Below are positions 19,769 through 26,207 of a stretch of 26,207 bases of DNA, in pieces. The stretch is from a virus, in IMG/VR virus record IMGVR_UViG_3300013094_000239, positions 1 through 26,207 of that record. One strand, given 5' to 3'. The position numbers and the translations under genes are program-made. Numbering within the stretch: the first letter of the stretch is position 1; each line of letters opens with the position of its first letter. The notes below the pieces were generated by a model. It saw only the letters and a list, made by a program, of their open reading frames with translations, had not been told where the DNA came from and did no database searches.

Positions 19769-20838
19769 TCTGTAGTGTCTCCTTCTGAGGTATCAACACT
19801 ACTTATGCTTTGTTTTGCCATTCTTGCTGGATATTCTAACATGACTGTATCTAAACAACCGTCAGTATTTGCTTCCCATGCTTTACGAAACTTCTTAATG
19901 ATTTCACCATCAAGTGTAGTGTAGACAAGACTGTTACCTTCTTTTTTAAGTAACTCAGCTTTTTCAATCATATCTACCATACCACTATATGGACTCATGC
20001 CTGTGTCGTATGGAATCTTTACTTGCACACCCTCAAAAGGTTTTGCATAACGAGTTTTCATAATCTTACATGCACTACGAATACCACGAACATCAGTAAC
20101 CTTGTTACCATCTTCGTCTTCTTTTAGTTTGAGTTTTTTCATAGCAACAACAATACTACTTGCATAGATAAAGCCTTGACCACCACTGATTTTATCATCA
20201 GGGTCAAACATATCTTGACTTGCGTATGTGTGATTAGTTGCGACTAAGCCAATGCCTAAACTACCAAACATGTTAACAGTATTGCGAACAAGAGAAGTAA
20301 GTGCTTTGGGTTTACGACCCATATCACCCTTCATGTCACCTGCTTCAAACTGATTAACGTCTGTGGGAGTCAATAGCATACCAAGACTGTCAACAATAAA
20401 CAATACCTTTGGTCTATCTTCTTCTGCTAATGCTCTATAATCAGTAACAAATTTACTGATTGTCTTGGCCACATCATCAATCATAGCCATATTCAATTTT
20501 AATAATTTTGATTCGTCAGTATCAACACCGAGGTTATGCAGCCATTGCTCATCTAATGCGTTCTCGCTATCAATTAGAACAACGAAAATACCTTGTTCCT
20601 GAGCGTGACGCACCAAGTTGCCAGAACAGATATAACTCTTGCCTGATCCACTTTCGCCAGCGAATACAGTAACTTTACCAAGGGGTACACCTTTATTAAA
20701 GTCACCACTAATAAGATAGTTAAGAGCGTAATTTCCTGTACTGACCCAATCAGTAGGGTCGTTAAATCCAATGCTTAATCCTTCAATGCTTTTTGTAATG
20801 TCCTTGCGGAACTTACTTATGTCAAATGGTTTTCCCAA
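19765..20838 (-). CDS. uvsX: UvsX recombinase (RecA family)
   Basis: Strand-exchange protein for recombination-dependent replication and repair. Walker A GESGSGKS at about residues 61-68, catalytic strand VVLIDSENALDEQW, Walker B KVLFIVDSLGML at 144-155, and the DNA-binding loops around FEAGDMKGDMGRK and DPDDKISGGQGF. About 357 aa, close to T4 UvsX (391). Start: TTG 20838, with GGAGAG 4 nt upstream; a second TTG at 20850 would add four residues but has no binding site, and no early ATG exists. It overlaps the BPSL0761 gene by 17 nt. Confidence 0.95.
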   Translation of the reverse strand: MGKPFDISKFRKDITKSIEGLSIGFNDPTDWVSTGNYALNYLISGDFNKGVPLGKVTVFAGESGSGKSYICSGNLVRHAQEQGIFVVLIDSENALDEQWLHNLGVDTDESKLLKLNMAMIDDVAKTISKFVTDYRALAEEDRPKVLFIVDSLGMLLTPTDVNQFEAGDMKGDMGRKPKALTSLVRNTVNMFGSLGIGLVATNHTYASQDMFDPDDKISGGQGFIYASSIVVAMKKLKLKEDEDGNKVTDVRGIRSACKIMKTRYAKPFEGVQVKIPYDTGMSPYSGMVDMIEKAELLKKEGNSLVYTTLDGEIIKKFRKAWEANTDGCLDTVMLEYPARMAKQSISSVDTSEGDTTE

Positions 20839-21049
20839 TTTTCTCTCCAATTAATTGTTTGTCTAATAGTTGAGGGTGTTCATTCGCCATTGTGTCAATT
20901 TCATAGTCTGACGGGAAATGGCGTAATGCACCCCTCGCACGGTCGCGAACTATACTAGGGACCCTAGGTGTTTTGCCAGGGTCACACAGTTCTTCCAATA
21001 GTTTTTTACCTTGCTTTAGGGCGCGGTATCTTTCGTCAGGTAGTGTCAT
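20822..21049 (-). CDS. BPSL0761 family protein, 75 aa
   Basis: MTLPDERYRALKQGKKLLEELCDPGKTPRVPSIVRDRARGALRHFPSDYEID fits the BPSL0761 family: P-D-E-R near the start, then TPRVP-x-x-V-R-x-x-A-R-x-x-L-R-H-x-P. These small proteins occur in beta- and gamma-proteobacteria and their phages; function unknown. AAGGAG lies 6 nt before the ATG, right after a UUCG hairpin. The 3' end overlaps uvsX. It is a useful hint to a proteobacterial host. Confidence 0.85.
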   Translation of the reverse strand: MTLPDERYRALKQGKKLLEELCDPGKTPRVPSIVRDRARGALRHFPSDYEIDTMANEHPQLLDKQLIGEKIGKTI

Positions 21050-21063
21050 GTGTACTCCTTAGA

Positions 21064-21079
21064 AGGGGCCGAAGCCCCT
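21064..21079 (-). terminator. UUCG-capped hairpin between gp32 and BPSL0761
   Basis: A minus-strand stem AGGGGC / GCCCCT closes the very stable UUCG tetraloop, followed by TTCTAAGGAG. The T-tract is weak, so it is probably a leaky terminator or 3' mRNA stabiliser for gp32 that lets some transcription continue into uvsX. T4 uses UUCG hairpins in similar places. Confidence 0.75.
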
Positions 21080-21086
21080 ATTTCTA

Positions 21087-22091
21087 TTAGGCAGTTTTAC
21101 CTTGACGAGCACGAATCATTGCTAGAATGTCGTTTGCTTTGTCACTACTTGGAGCTGCATTTGGTACTTGAACAGGTTGAGTTGCTGCTTGTGGTTCATC
21201 TTCCCATGGTGTTGATGTTTCTGCTACGGGTTGAGTTGCGGGTGCAGCCACGGTCGGTGCTGCTGATGTTGTGTCCGCTGTTGAACCTGCAGGAGCTTCA
21301 AGACCATATGGTTTGTAGTAATTGCCCCAACGTGCTAAGTCATATGGTTGACCTTCTACTGAAGCCTCAAACATTTCCTTGATGATACGCAATTCTGCAT
21401 CTGTTGGTTGTTTTGGTAAGAATGATTTCAAATCAAACAAACCGTGTGCTTCAATTGCTGCCAATTCTGCATCAGTTAATGCAGATTCACGGCGTGCCCA
21501 GTTACTGGTTGAGTAATCTGCATAACCACCTTTACTTGTTTTCTTGATGTTGAAGTCAAGACCATGTTGGTAGTCAGTTGGCAATTCCATGATTTCAGGA
21601 TCCATCAAACCTGCTTTGATAACAGGAATGATTTGTGGGCTAACGATGAATCGGCGAATCGGGTTCGCTGGAGTTGTATCGTTACCTAGTGGGTTTTGAC
21701 GAACAAAACCTTGGAAGATGTATGTACGTTTCTTCCAATATTTGTTTGCCATTTCTTTCAAACTTTCGTCCTTGTACCATGGGCGAACTTCTGCCAAGAT
21801 TGGGCAGCTATTTGGTACATACATATCGTTACATGGAACTTGTACGACCAATTGTTTGAAGTTGCTGTCACCTTTAACTCCGTTGAATGGGAGTTTAATC
21901 ATTGCTTTTTCTACCCAGAAGTATGTGTTACTTGTGTCGCCATCAGGTAGGAAACGTACGGTAGCTGTTGTACCTTCGTCAATGTTCCAATGGGGGTATA
22001 CTGAGTTGTCAGACTGAGTGTTAGAACCTTTGTTCTGACCTTTGTTTTCTTGCGCTGCTAAACGAGCGCGGATTTCTGCTAATGATGCCAT
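21087..22091 (-). CDS. 32: single-stranded DNA-binding protein, T4 gp32 family
   Basis: Coats single-stranded DNA and organises replication and recombination partners. An N-terminal oligomerisation helix (SLAEIRARLAAQE), then the OB core with TTATVRFLPDGD, TYFWVEKAMIKLPFNG, and a partial zinc site (VPCNDMYVPNSCPILAEVRPW, only two Cys visible instead of the H/C-C-C set of T4 gp32). A Pro/Ala/Thr-rich linker from about residue 265 leads to the tail STPWEDEPQ and the conserved-looking end NDILAMIRARQ. 334 aa against 301 in T4. AAGGAAAAAA precedes the ATG. Confidence 0.94.
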   Translation of the reverse strand: MASLAEIRARLAAQENKGQNKGSNTQSDNSVYPHWNIDEGTTATVRFLPDGDTSNTYFWVEKAMIKLPFNGVKGDSNFKQLVVQVPCNDMYVPNSCPILAEVRPWYKDESLKEMANKYWKKRTYIFQGFVRQNPLGNDTTPANPIRRFIVSPQIIPVIKAGLMDPEIMELPTDYQHGLDFNIKKTSKGGYADYSTSNWARRESALTDAELAAIEAHGLFDLKSFLPKQPTDAELRIIKEMFEASVEGQPYDLARWGNYYKPYGLEAPAGSTADTTSAAPTVAAPATQPVAETSTPWEDEPQAATQPVQVPNAAPSSDKANDILAMIRARQGKTA

Positions 22092-22167
22092 GATTTTTTT
22101 CCTTAATAAATTGAGATGGTCTCTGTTTAATATTCGATACTACCTATTAGTATCTAACGTAGAAGAT
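22092..22167 (-). promoter_or_regulatory. gp32 mRNA leader with hairpin and AU-rich segment
   Basis: A leader of about 70 nt: a 7-bp hairpin GATACTA / TAGTATC with a 5-nt loop near 22135-22153, then a mostly A/U stretch of about 40 nt with a tiny GAGA / TCTC stem, then the binding site. T4 gp32 represses its own translation by nucleating at a 5' structure and spreading over an unstructured A/U-rich leader; this layout would allow the same. Autoregulation is inferred. Confidence 0.55.
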
Positions 22168-22196
22168 AGTATAGCAAAACTATTCATCAACGTCAA
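22168..22196 (-). promoter_or_regulatory. sigma70-type promoter of gp32
   Basis: TTGACG (22191-22196), 17-nt spacer, TATACT (22168-22173). The spacer differs from the repeated early copies. A late-type GATAAATA lies just upstream. Confidence 0.8.
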
Positions 22197-22199
22197 GTG

Positions 22200-22207
22200 T
22201 ATTTATC
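22200..22207 (-). promoter_or_regulatory. putative late promoter (GATAAATA) of gp32
   Basis: GATAAATA followed by CACTTG shares TAAATACACT with the elements at 23863 and 4311. Tandem early and late promoters would keep gp32 expressed throughout infection, as in T4. Confidence 0.5.
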
Positions 22208-22230
22208 CCTCTTTAGGGTAAACACATTTT

Positions 22231-22485
22231 TTAGTTAGGTTTTTTCAATAATCGGACAATACGTTTAATTTGTGATTCAACTTTTTCTTCTTCATGTTTA
22301 GTATGATTAATTTTTTTGGTTTGCGTTGTATCACCGTTGTCCACACGTTGTTCTTTTTCTGTAACTACTGAATCAGGCCAGTCACCCAATTCTTTCATTG
22401 GATCACCGATACCACGATGTGACTTAAAATAGCTACCTTCAATAACACTATCAGCCCAAGACTCTAATAGGTTAAGTTGTTTCAT
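22231..22485 (-). CDS. hypothetical protein, 84 aa
   Basis: MKQLNLLESWADSVIEGSYF, then a short linker and a strongly charged helix ending KRIVRLLKKPN. Not recognised. The ATG overlaps the stop of the 453-aa gene (ATGA), and there is no clear binding site, so translation is probably coupled. The N-terminal LLESWADSVIEG echoes a segment of the 453-aa protein (NNYFESWTPPLMEDE), which may or may not be meaningful. Confidence 0.75.
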   Translation of the reverse strand: MKQLNLLESWADSVIEGSYFKSHRGIGDPMKELGDWPDSVVTEKEQRVDNGDTTQTKKINHTKHEEEKVESQIKRIVRLLKKPN

Positions 22486-23843
22486 AGACCAGAAAGTTTC
22501 TTTAAGTTTTTGATTGAATGGTCTACGCTTTCAGCGCCAACTAGTCTACCTCGTAAACCTTTTTCGCTTTTCTCCGGTGCACCTAATATAGGACCTGTGC
22601 TAAACTTTTCAGCGGGGCCAACTTGTCCTGCTGCTTTTTGTTGTTTGTTTAATCCTTTGTGACCAGTTGGTACAGGAGTTATCTCACCTTCACTAACATC
22701 TTTTTGTTTAGTACCAATAGCATGTAGTCGTCTAGCCAAATCTTTAATATCAACAGGTTTACGTTTTTCTTGTTCTTTTGCTTTTTTACCCACACGACTT
22801 ACCATATCTTGGTATTTGTCGCCATAGTCAACCTCATCTTGATCGGTCGTGACTTCATTAACCCAATCTTCTAATGCAACTACCTCTGCCATTGGGGATT
22901 CAGTTAGATTCTTATTCAATTTAGATAAGATTGGCATTACACTTTCAATGCGCGGATCAAGTGAACTACTCATAAACATTTCACTCAAGTCACCTGATAC
23001 TTCATCTTCCATTAATGGAGGAGTCCAAGATTCAAAGTAATTGTTGTAGCCTTTTTTGCCACGCATCTTGCTCAATGATTCACGCAAACTAACATAATGA
23101 TTTAAACCACTTTCAACTAGTTTTTGTGCAGACTCATTAAATTGCTTACCGCGAGTTGCACGAACAAATCCTGCCATCTTACTGTATTCTTCACACAATC
23201 CCTTGATGTGGTTCCAACGTTCATCATGTGGTAGTCCACCTTCAGCAATATGACGAGCATACACTTGTGCAATACCTGGTTTAGTAGTTGGTGCTAATAT
23301 TCTTTCACCAACTGCATTTTCAATAAAGATACGTTCAACGTTACGATAACGTTGTTCACCTTCTTCAATGTTTCTACTGTGCTTAATAATAATCTTTGTT
23401 TCCGGGATTACATCATTATAACTTTGTTTCTTACCCATACTATGATAGCCTTCACGTAGACCCTCACGTTTGTTATAATCTCTTTTAGCCATATCGTATT
23501 TTAAATCGTCAATATCTTTACTATTAGGTCTTAGATTGTTACCAATAGCAAAACGCTTTAGATGGTTGAGTAAATGCGACCATGACAAGTCATCCTCATC
23601 ACCTGCACTTGGGCTGTTCGCTACATCGTCACCAAAGTAAATGTTCATTTTGTTTGAACCATCAATACCGATAGTTACAGGACCATAATCCTTACCATCT
23701 TTCTTAAATTCAAACTGAACTAGTTCAGCTTCTTGTGGTACTGGAGCACTTTTACCAGAACTGTCAAACATTTCTGGGCTATATCCACGTGTCTTTAATA
23801 GACCACGTAGTTCTTCTTTGATGGAATCTTGGTTCTTTGGCAT
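22482..23843 (-). CDS. large hypothetical phage protein, 453 aa
   Basis: Function not recognised. Hydrophilic, with a beta-containing N-terminal part (LVQFEFKKDGKDYGPVTIGIDGSNKMNIYFGDD), a helical central domain (LNHLKRFAIGNNLRPNSKDIDDL, GLPHDERWNHIKGLCEEY) and a long charged disordered-looking C-terminus (QEKRKPVDIKDLARRL, TPVPTGHKGLNKQQKAAGQ). It follows terL directly and has its own late-type promoter overlapping the terL stop, so a virion or packaging-associated role is likely by context. Only a weak TTGAGA precedes the ATG. Confidence 0.78.
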   Translation of the reverse strand: MPKNQDSIKEELRGLLKTRGYSPEMFDSSGKSAPVPQEAELVQFEFKKDGKDYGPVTIGIDGSNKMNIYFGDDVANSPSAGDEDDLSWSHLLNHLKRFAIGNNLRPNSKDIDDLKYDMAKRDYNKREGLREGYHSMGKKQSYNDVIPETKIIIKHSRNIEEGEQRYRNVERIFIENAVGERILAPTTKPGIAQVYARHIAEGGLPHDERWNHIKGLCEEYSKMAGFVRATRGKQFNESAQKLVESGLNHYVSLRESLSKMRGKKGYNNYFESWTPPLMEDEVSGDLSEMFMSSSLDPRIESVMPILSKLNKNLTESPMAEVVALEDWVNEVTTDQDEVDYGDKYQDMVSRVGKKAKEQEKRKPVDIKDLARRLHAIGTKQKDVSEGEITPVPTGHKGLNKQQKAAGQVGPAEKFSTGPILGAPEKSEKGLRGRLVGAESVDHSIKNLKKLSGL

Positions 23844-23862
23844 AGTTTAAATCTCAATAGTG

Positions 23863-23870
23863 TATTTATG
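23863..23870 (-). promoter_or_regulatory. putative late promoter (CATAAATA) overlapping the terL stop
   Basis: CATAAATACACTATT on the minus strand is close to the extended T4 late consensus (TATAAATACTATT). Its TAA is the terL stop codon (23866-23868). It lies 20 nt before the ATG of the 453-aa gene. Confidence 0.6.
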
Positions 23871-25413
23871 CAAATACAGCAAAGAAGGGTAGCGGTGTAA
23901 TAATTTCATCATGGTCACGCATTTGTTCTTCCAAATCATAATGATAGTCACTAAGTTGCTGCAACATACGTACAACTAACAGTGCAGCCATCACTAAGTC
24001 ATCATTTTCGCCAATTTTGGCTTTAAAACTGCCACCTACAGCTACAAAACTCTTTAATTCACCTATCAGTGCTTGACTGTTTATCTTCATTTTTCTAGTT
24101 TCTACTAATGTTTTAAACTTAGCACAAGCAGCAAGTTTAGTAGGTTTGCTAGTGTTAAATCCTCTGCGAGTTTTTCCACCTTCACTCATTAATGTACCAG
24201 GAATGTTTGCTTCACCAAACTCATCCAATGACACTAATGCAGCTTCACCTATACTATTATTCTCAATTGAATAATATAAGTTGTTTGGTTCGTTTGTACA
24301 GTCAACAATATACTTGTTGATAACTGCTAACAGTTTGATTTGTTCTGGTATAGGAGTTTTATTGTGTTTCCATTCACCAATTTGTGTTGTTGTATTTGCT
24401 TCGTAAATTTGTATAGCTGCAGGATCACCGCCGGTGCCAAGACTCGGATCTAATCCTACACAATAGATATTACCCTTTGTGGGTTTCTTAAACCAACGAA
24501 CTTGTCCTTGACGAAAAATAGGGTCAATTCCTTCTAAATCAATTAATGTAGTAGGAGCAATCAATGTTTCATCAGCGATAATGAACTCGCAACCAATTTC
24601 TCGACGGAATCTATCTTCCCCGAGTTTAGCCTTCATATCTTCTGCCCATGCTTCGTCACGTTCTGGATGCTCTTGCCAGTATGCACGATATGCTTTGTAC
24701 CCATTCACTCCAACTTCAGTTACGTTACCATATTCGTCAATACATTTATTGGCTTGTTTCCAAATCATAGAAAAAGTATCTTCGTCACTATTGGGCGTAC
24801 TTGTAATAATAGCTTTACCACCAGTTGCTAGTGTGGGTGTGATAGATGTCCAAAACTCTTGTGCGATACTAGGACGAACAAATGCAAACTCGTCAAGATA
24901 TAATAGTGTGATAGACATACCACGACCAGTGTTTTCAGTAGTTGTTGCTGAAACAATACGTGATCCGTTATCAAACGTTAAACTACCTTTGTTGTAGTCA
25001 ACTGCACCTGCTTTAATATGATCGGGGCAGTTTTCATAAGCGTAACGAATACGCTGCATAATTTCTTGAGCACCGGTGTATTTGTGTGCTGCGATAAGAA
25101 TAGTGCTATCTGGTACAAACATTGCATACCAAAGTAGATAGCCAGCAGCACTCGTTGACTTACCTGTTTGTCGTGGCATCAAACTAATACTAAAACGATA
25201 TTTGTGATAATTTTCAATCAATCGTTTTTGAAATTCCCATGGATGATAATTCATGCTACCCCTAGTTGGGTGCTGAATCATAAAAAAGTTATCCATGAAA
25301 TACATATGACCTGTGTCCGGATCACAACACTTGATATAGTCATCAAGTTCTTTTTGTGTGTGAAATTTTGTTTTCACATACGGTGTTTTAACTAAGGTAG
25401 GTGTCCCGCTCAT
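23866..25413 (-). CDS. 17: large terminase subunit, T4 gp17 (TerL)
   Basis: DNA-packaging motor ATPase and nuclease. ATPase: Walker A SLMPRQTGKS at residues 77-86, Walker B LLYLDEFA at 170-177, coupling motif TSTPNS at 204-209. RNase-H-like nuclease: D322 in VGLDPSLGTGG, E384 in YSIENNSIGE, D471-D472 in ENDDLVMA. 515 aa from ATG 25413 (MSGTPTLVKTPY), shorter than T4 gp17 (610). The open frame runs on upstream to 25668, but those 85 residues belong to a different, broken gene. No Shine-Dalgarno; TAAATAAA lies a few bases before the ATG. Confidence 0.95.
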   Translation of the reverse strand: MSGTPTLVKTPYVKTKFHTQKELDDYIKCCDPDTGHMYFMDNFFMIQHPTRGSMNYHPWEFQKRLIENYHKYRFSISLMPRQTGKSTSAAGYLLWYAMFVPDSTILIAAHKYTGAQEIMQRIRYAYENCPDHIKAGAVDYNKGSLTFDNGSRIVSATTTENTGRGMSITLLYLDEFAFVRPSIAQEFWTSITPTLATGGKAIITSTPNSDEDTFSMIWKQANKCIDEYGNVTEVGVNGYKAYRAYWQEHPERDEAWAEDMKAKLGEDRFRREIGCEFIIADETLIAPTTLIDLEGIDPIFRQGQVRWFKKPTKGNIYCVGLDPSLGTGGDPAAIQIYEANTTTQIGEWKHNKTPIPEQIKLLAVINKYIVDCTNEPNNLYYSIENNSIGEAALVSLDEFGEANIPGTLMSEGGKTRRGFNTSKPTKLAACAKFKTLVETRKMKINSQALIGELKSFVAVGGSFKAKIGENDDLVMAALLVVRMLQQLSDYHYDLEEQMRDHDEIITPLPFFAVFA

Positions 25414-25438
25414 AATTTTATTTAGCAAAAAACTGCTA

Positions 25439-25716
25439 CTATTTTGAAAAAGGGTTTTCACCTGTAATATGGGGCTGTGCGAACCACAGTTTGAACCACT
25501 CTTTGTCACCCGGACGAATATTGTTTTCACGCATGTATTCTGCTTTTTAGTTGCTAGAGCAGAATTAGGAGTTACATTTGTCTCTCCTGTTATCTTGCCG
25601 TTTCCTCTTAAACGCTTTAGTTCTTCTAACGACATGTCTTTTTCAGGAGCAGGTTTATACTCCTTCATGGACTTGTATGCATTTTGTAACTTAGCTTACT
25701 TAAATGCGTCAAACAT
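25439..25716 (-). pseudogene. disrupted small gene upstream of terL
   Basis: The ATG at 25716 shares the A of the upstream TAA (TAATG). The frame reads MFDAFK, stop, then without shift AKLQNAYKSMKEYKPAPEKD and DMSLEELKRLRGNGKI up to ALATKK. At a run of five A (about 25544) the coding sense moves to another frame: AEYMRENNIRPGDKEWFKLWF to AQPHITGENPFSK, stop. The interval (278 nt) is one short of 93 codons. One nonsense change and one lost A would explain it. The position just before terL is that of the small terminase in T4, but nothing here identifies it as gp16. Mutation or assembly error are both possible. Confidence 0.8.
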
Positions 25717-26207
25717 TAATATTCGCCTGTTAATGGACTACGCTTCCAAGTATTTGTGGCTGTGCATACATAGATATAGTTTGCATCCCAACAGATTTGT
25801 CCAGGTGTTCCTGTAGCATTAGATGCTTTAGTTGTTTGTGGTGCTTTCAATAAGCCAGTTATTGTGATGTTGTTGGCACCGATGTTGCCTGAATAATCTT
25901 TTAGTTGAGGTCCGTACTTAAACTCACCGCTGTCGTAAGTTACTATATTGCCTTGACCGTCTGTTGATCCAACTGAACTAACAAAGAATCCGCCATTTAC
26001 CGATAATGTGGAACTACCATTAAATGCGATATTGCCATCAGTTCTTAATTCAATGATATCATTTTGATTGCTGTCCTGTACGAGGACATTGCCGGGTGTA
26101 GTAAATTTATTGGTGTCATCAAACGTCCAACTGTTGTCTGAGCCAGCTACAGTTATAGTAACATTAGCATTACTGTCTAATGTTAGTGTACTATTACCAG
26201 AAACCAA
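25716..26207 (-). CDS. tail-fibre-like structural protein, C-terminal 163 aa (partial)
   Basis: The 5' part lies beyond the window. Beta-rich repeats with Asn, Ser, Thr and Gly (NSTLTLDSNANVTITVAGSDNSW, NIAFNGSSTLSVNGGFF), then a C-terminal cap with GTPGQICWDANYIYVCTATNTWKRSPL. This G-x-x-G-x-I-C-W-D-x-x-Y-I-Y-V-C-x-A-x-N-x-W-K-R motif is common at the ends of phage fibre and appendage proteins in environmental phages. Likely a host-recognition or baseplate-attached fibre. Its TAA overlaps the start of the broken gene. Confidence 0.8.
   Translation of the reverse strand: MVSGNSTLTLDSNANVTITVAGSDNSWTFDDTNKFTTPGNVLVQDSNQNDIIELRTDGNIAFNGSSTLSVNGGFFVSSVGSTDGQGNIVTYDSGEFKYGPQLKDYSGNIGANNITITGLLKAPQTTKASNATGTPGQICWDANYIYVCTATNTWKRSPLTGEY

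Noticed and set aside
24581-24997. 138-aa plus-strand open frame
   Set aside because: It is antisense to terL ATPase and nuclease motifs, with no binding site; a shadow frame.
25539-25550. Programmed -1 frameshift at the A-run in the gene before terL
   Set aside because: Only five A precede the G, so the standard A AAA AAG heptamer is incomplete, and the separate TAA at codon 7 would still block translation.
25414-25668. 85-residue N-terminal extension of TerL in the same open frame
   Set aside because: The residues belong partly to the broken upstream gene and partly to its wrong frame. MSGTPTLVKTPY at 25413 is the natural start, and family-like sequence begins there.
25696-25698. TAA reassigned to sense (codon 7 of the gene before terL)
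   Set aside because: TAA ends many other genes in this window, including gp62-neighbour and array genes at coupled junctions.
1-26207. tRNA genes
   Set aside because: No cloverleaf with a T-arm GTTCRA core and CCA-like end was noticed by eye in intergenic sequence; a tRNAscan run would be decisive.

Overview
The window looks like part of a T4-like (myovirus-type) bacteriophage genome, probably from an environmental or metagenomic assembly. It is AT-rich, densely packed, and almost every gene lies on the minus strand with ATGA/TAATG overlaps. The T4-type core is recognisable from motifs: TerL/gp17, gp32 SSB, UvsX, UvsY, UvsW, gp41 helicase, gp61 primase, a DexA-type exonuclease and a probable gp62. 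A BPSL0761-family protein and a FAELIVxEC-type protein hint at a proteobacterial (perhaps beta-proteobacterial) host; that is inference only.

Layout in transcription order, from high to low coordinates: the 3' end of a fibre-like structural gene; a small gene broken by one nonsense and one frameshift lesion; terL; a 453-aa and an 84-aa protein of unknown role; gp32 with a structured leader; BPSL0761; uvsX; an acidic 81-aa protein; uvsY; a 287-aa protein. Then comes an early-type block of small genes (18.1 to 15.1 kb). Each gene or operon there has its own near-identical sigma70 promoter, and the block ends in an AAA+ ATPase, two paralogous membrane proteins, a 34-aa micro-ORF and a strong terminator. 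Next are a HARP-like protein coupled to UvsW, a 167-aa protein, probable gp62 and a zinc-finger protein. The most unusual region (10.8 to 6.55 kb) is a run of 17 tiny genes, most of them members of one family ending in F-x-L-R-W. It leads into DexA and a 194-aa miniature DnaE-like protein. An HNH endonuclease, the only plus-strand gene, a BppU-like structural protein, primase, helicase and two small proteins complete the window.

Regulation can be read from the sequence. Four near-identical TTGACA-N17-TATAAT promoters have conserved spacers, and three of them contain the stop codon of the preceding gene inside the -35 box. Two promoters have their -35 box in the loop of a perfect 10-bp hairpin. 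Three genes (primase, HARP-like, 167-aa protein) start exactly 6 nt after a TATAAT, which predicts leaderless mRNAs. NATAAATA motifs resemble T4 late promoters. In the array, the conserved C-terminal Leu-Arg-Trp codons (typically TTG AGG TGG) also form the Shine-Dalgarno sequence of the next gene. No tRNA, rRNA, CRISPR or insertion sequence was seen, and no stretch over 300 bases lacks a gene.
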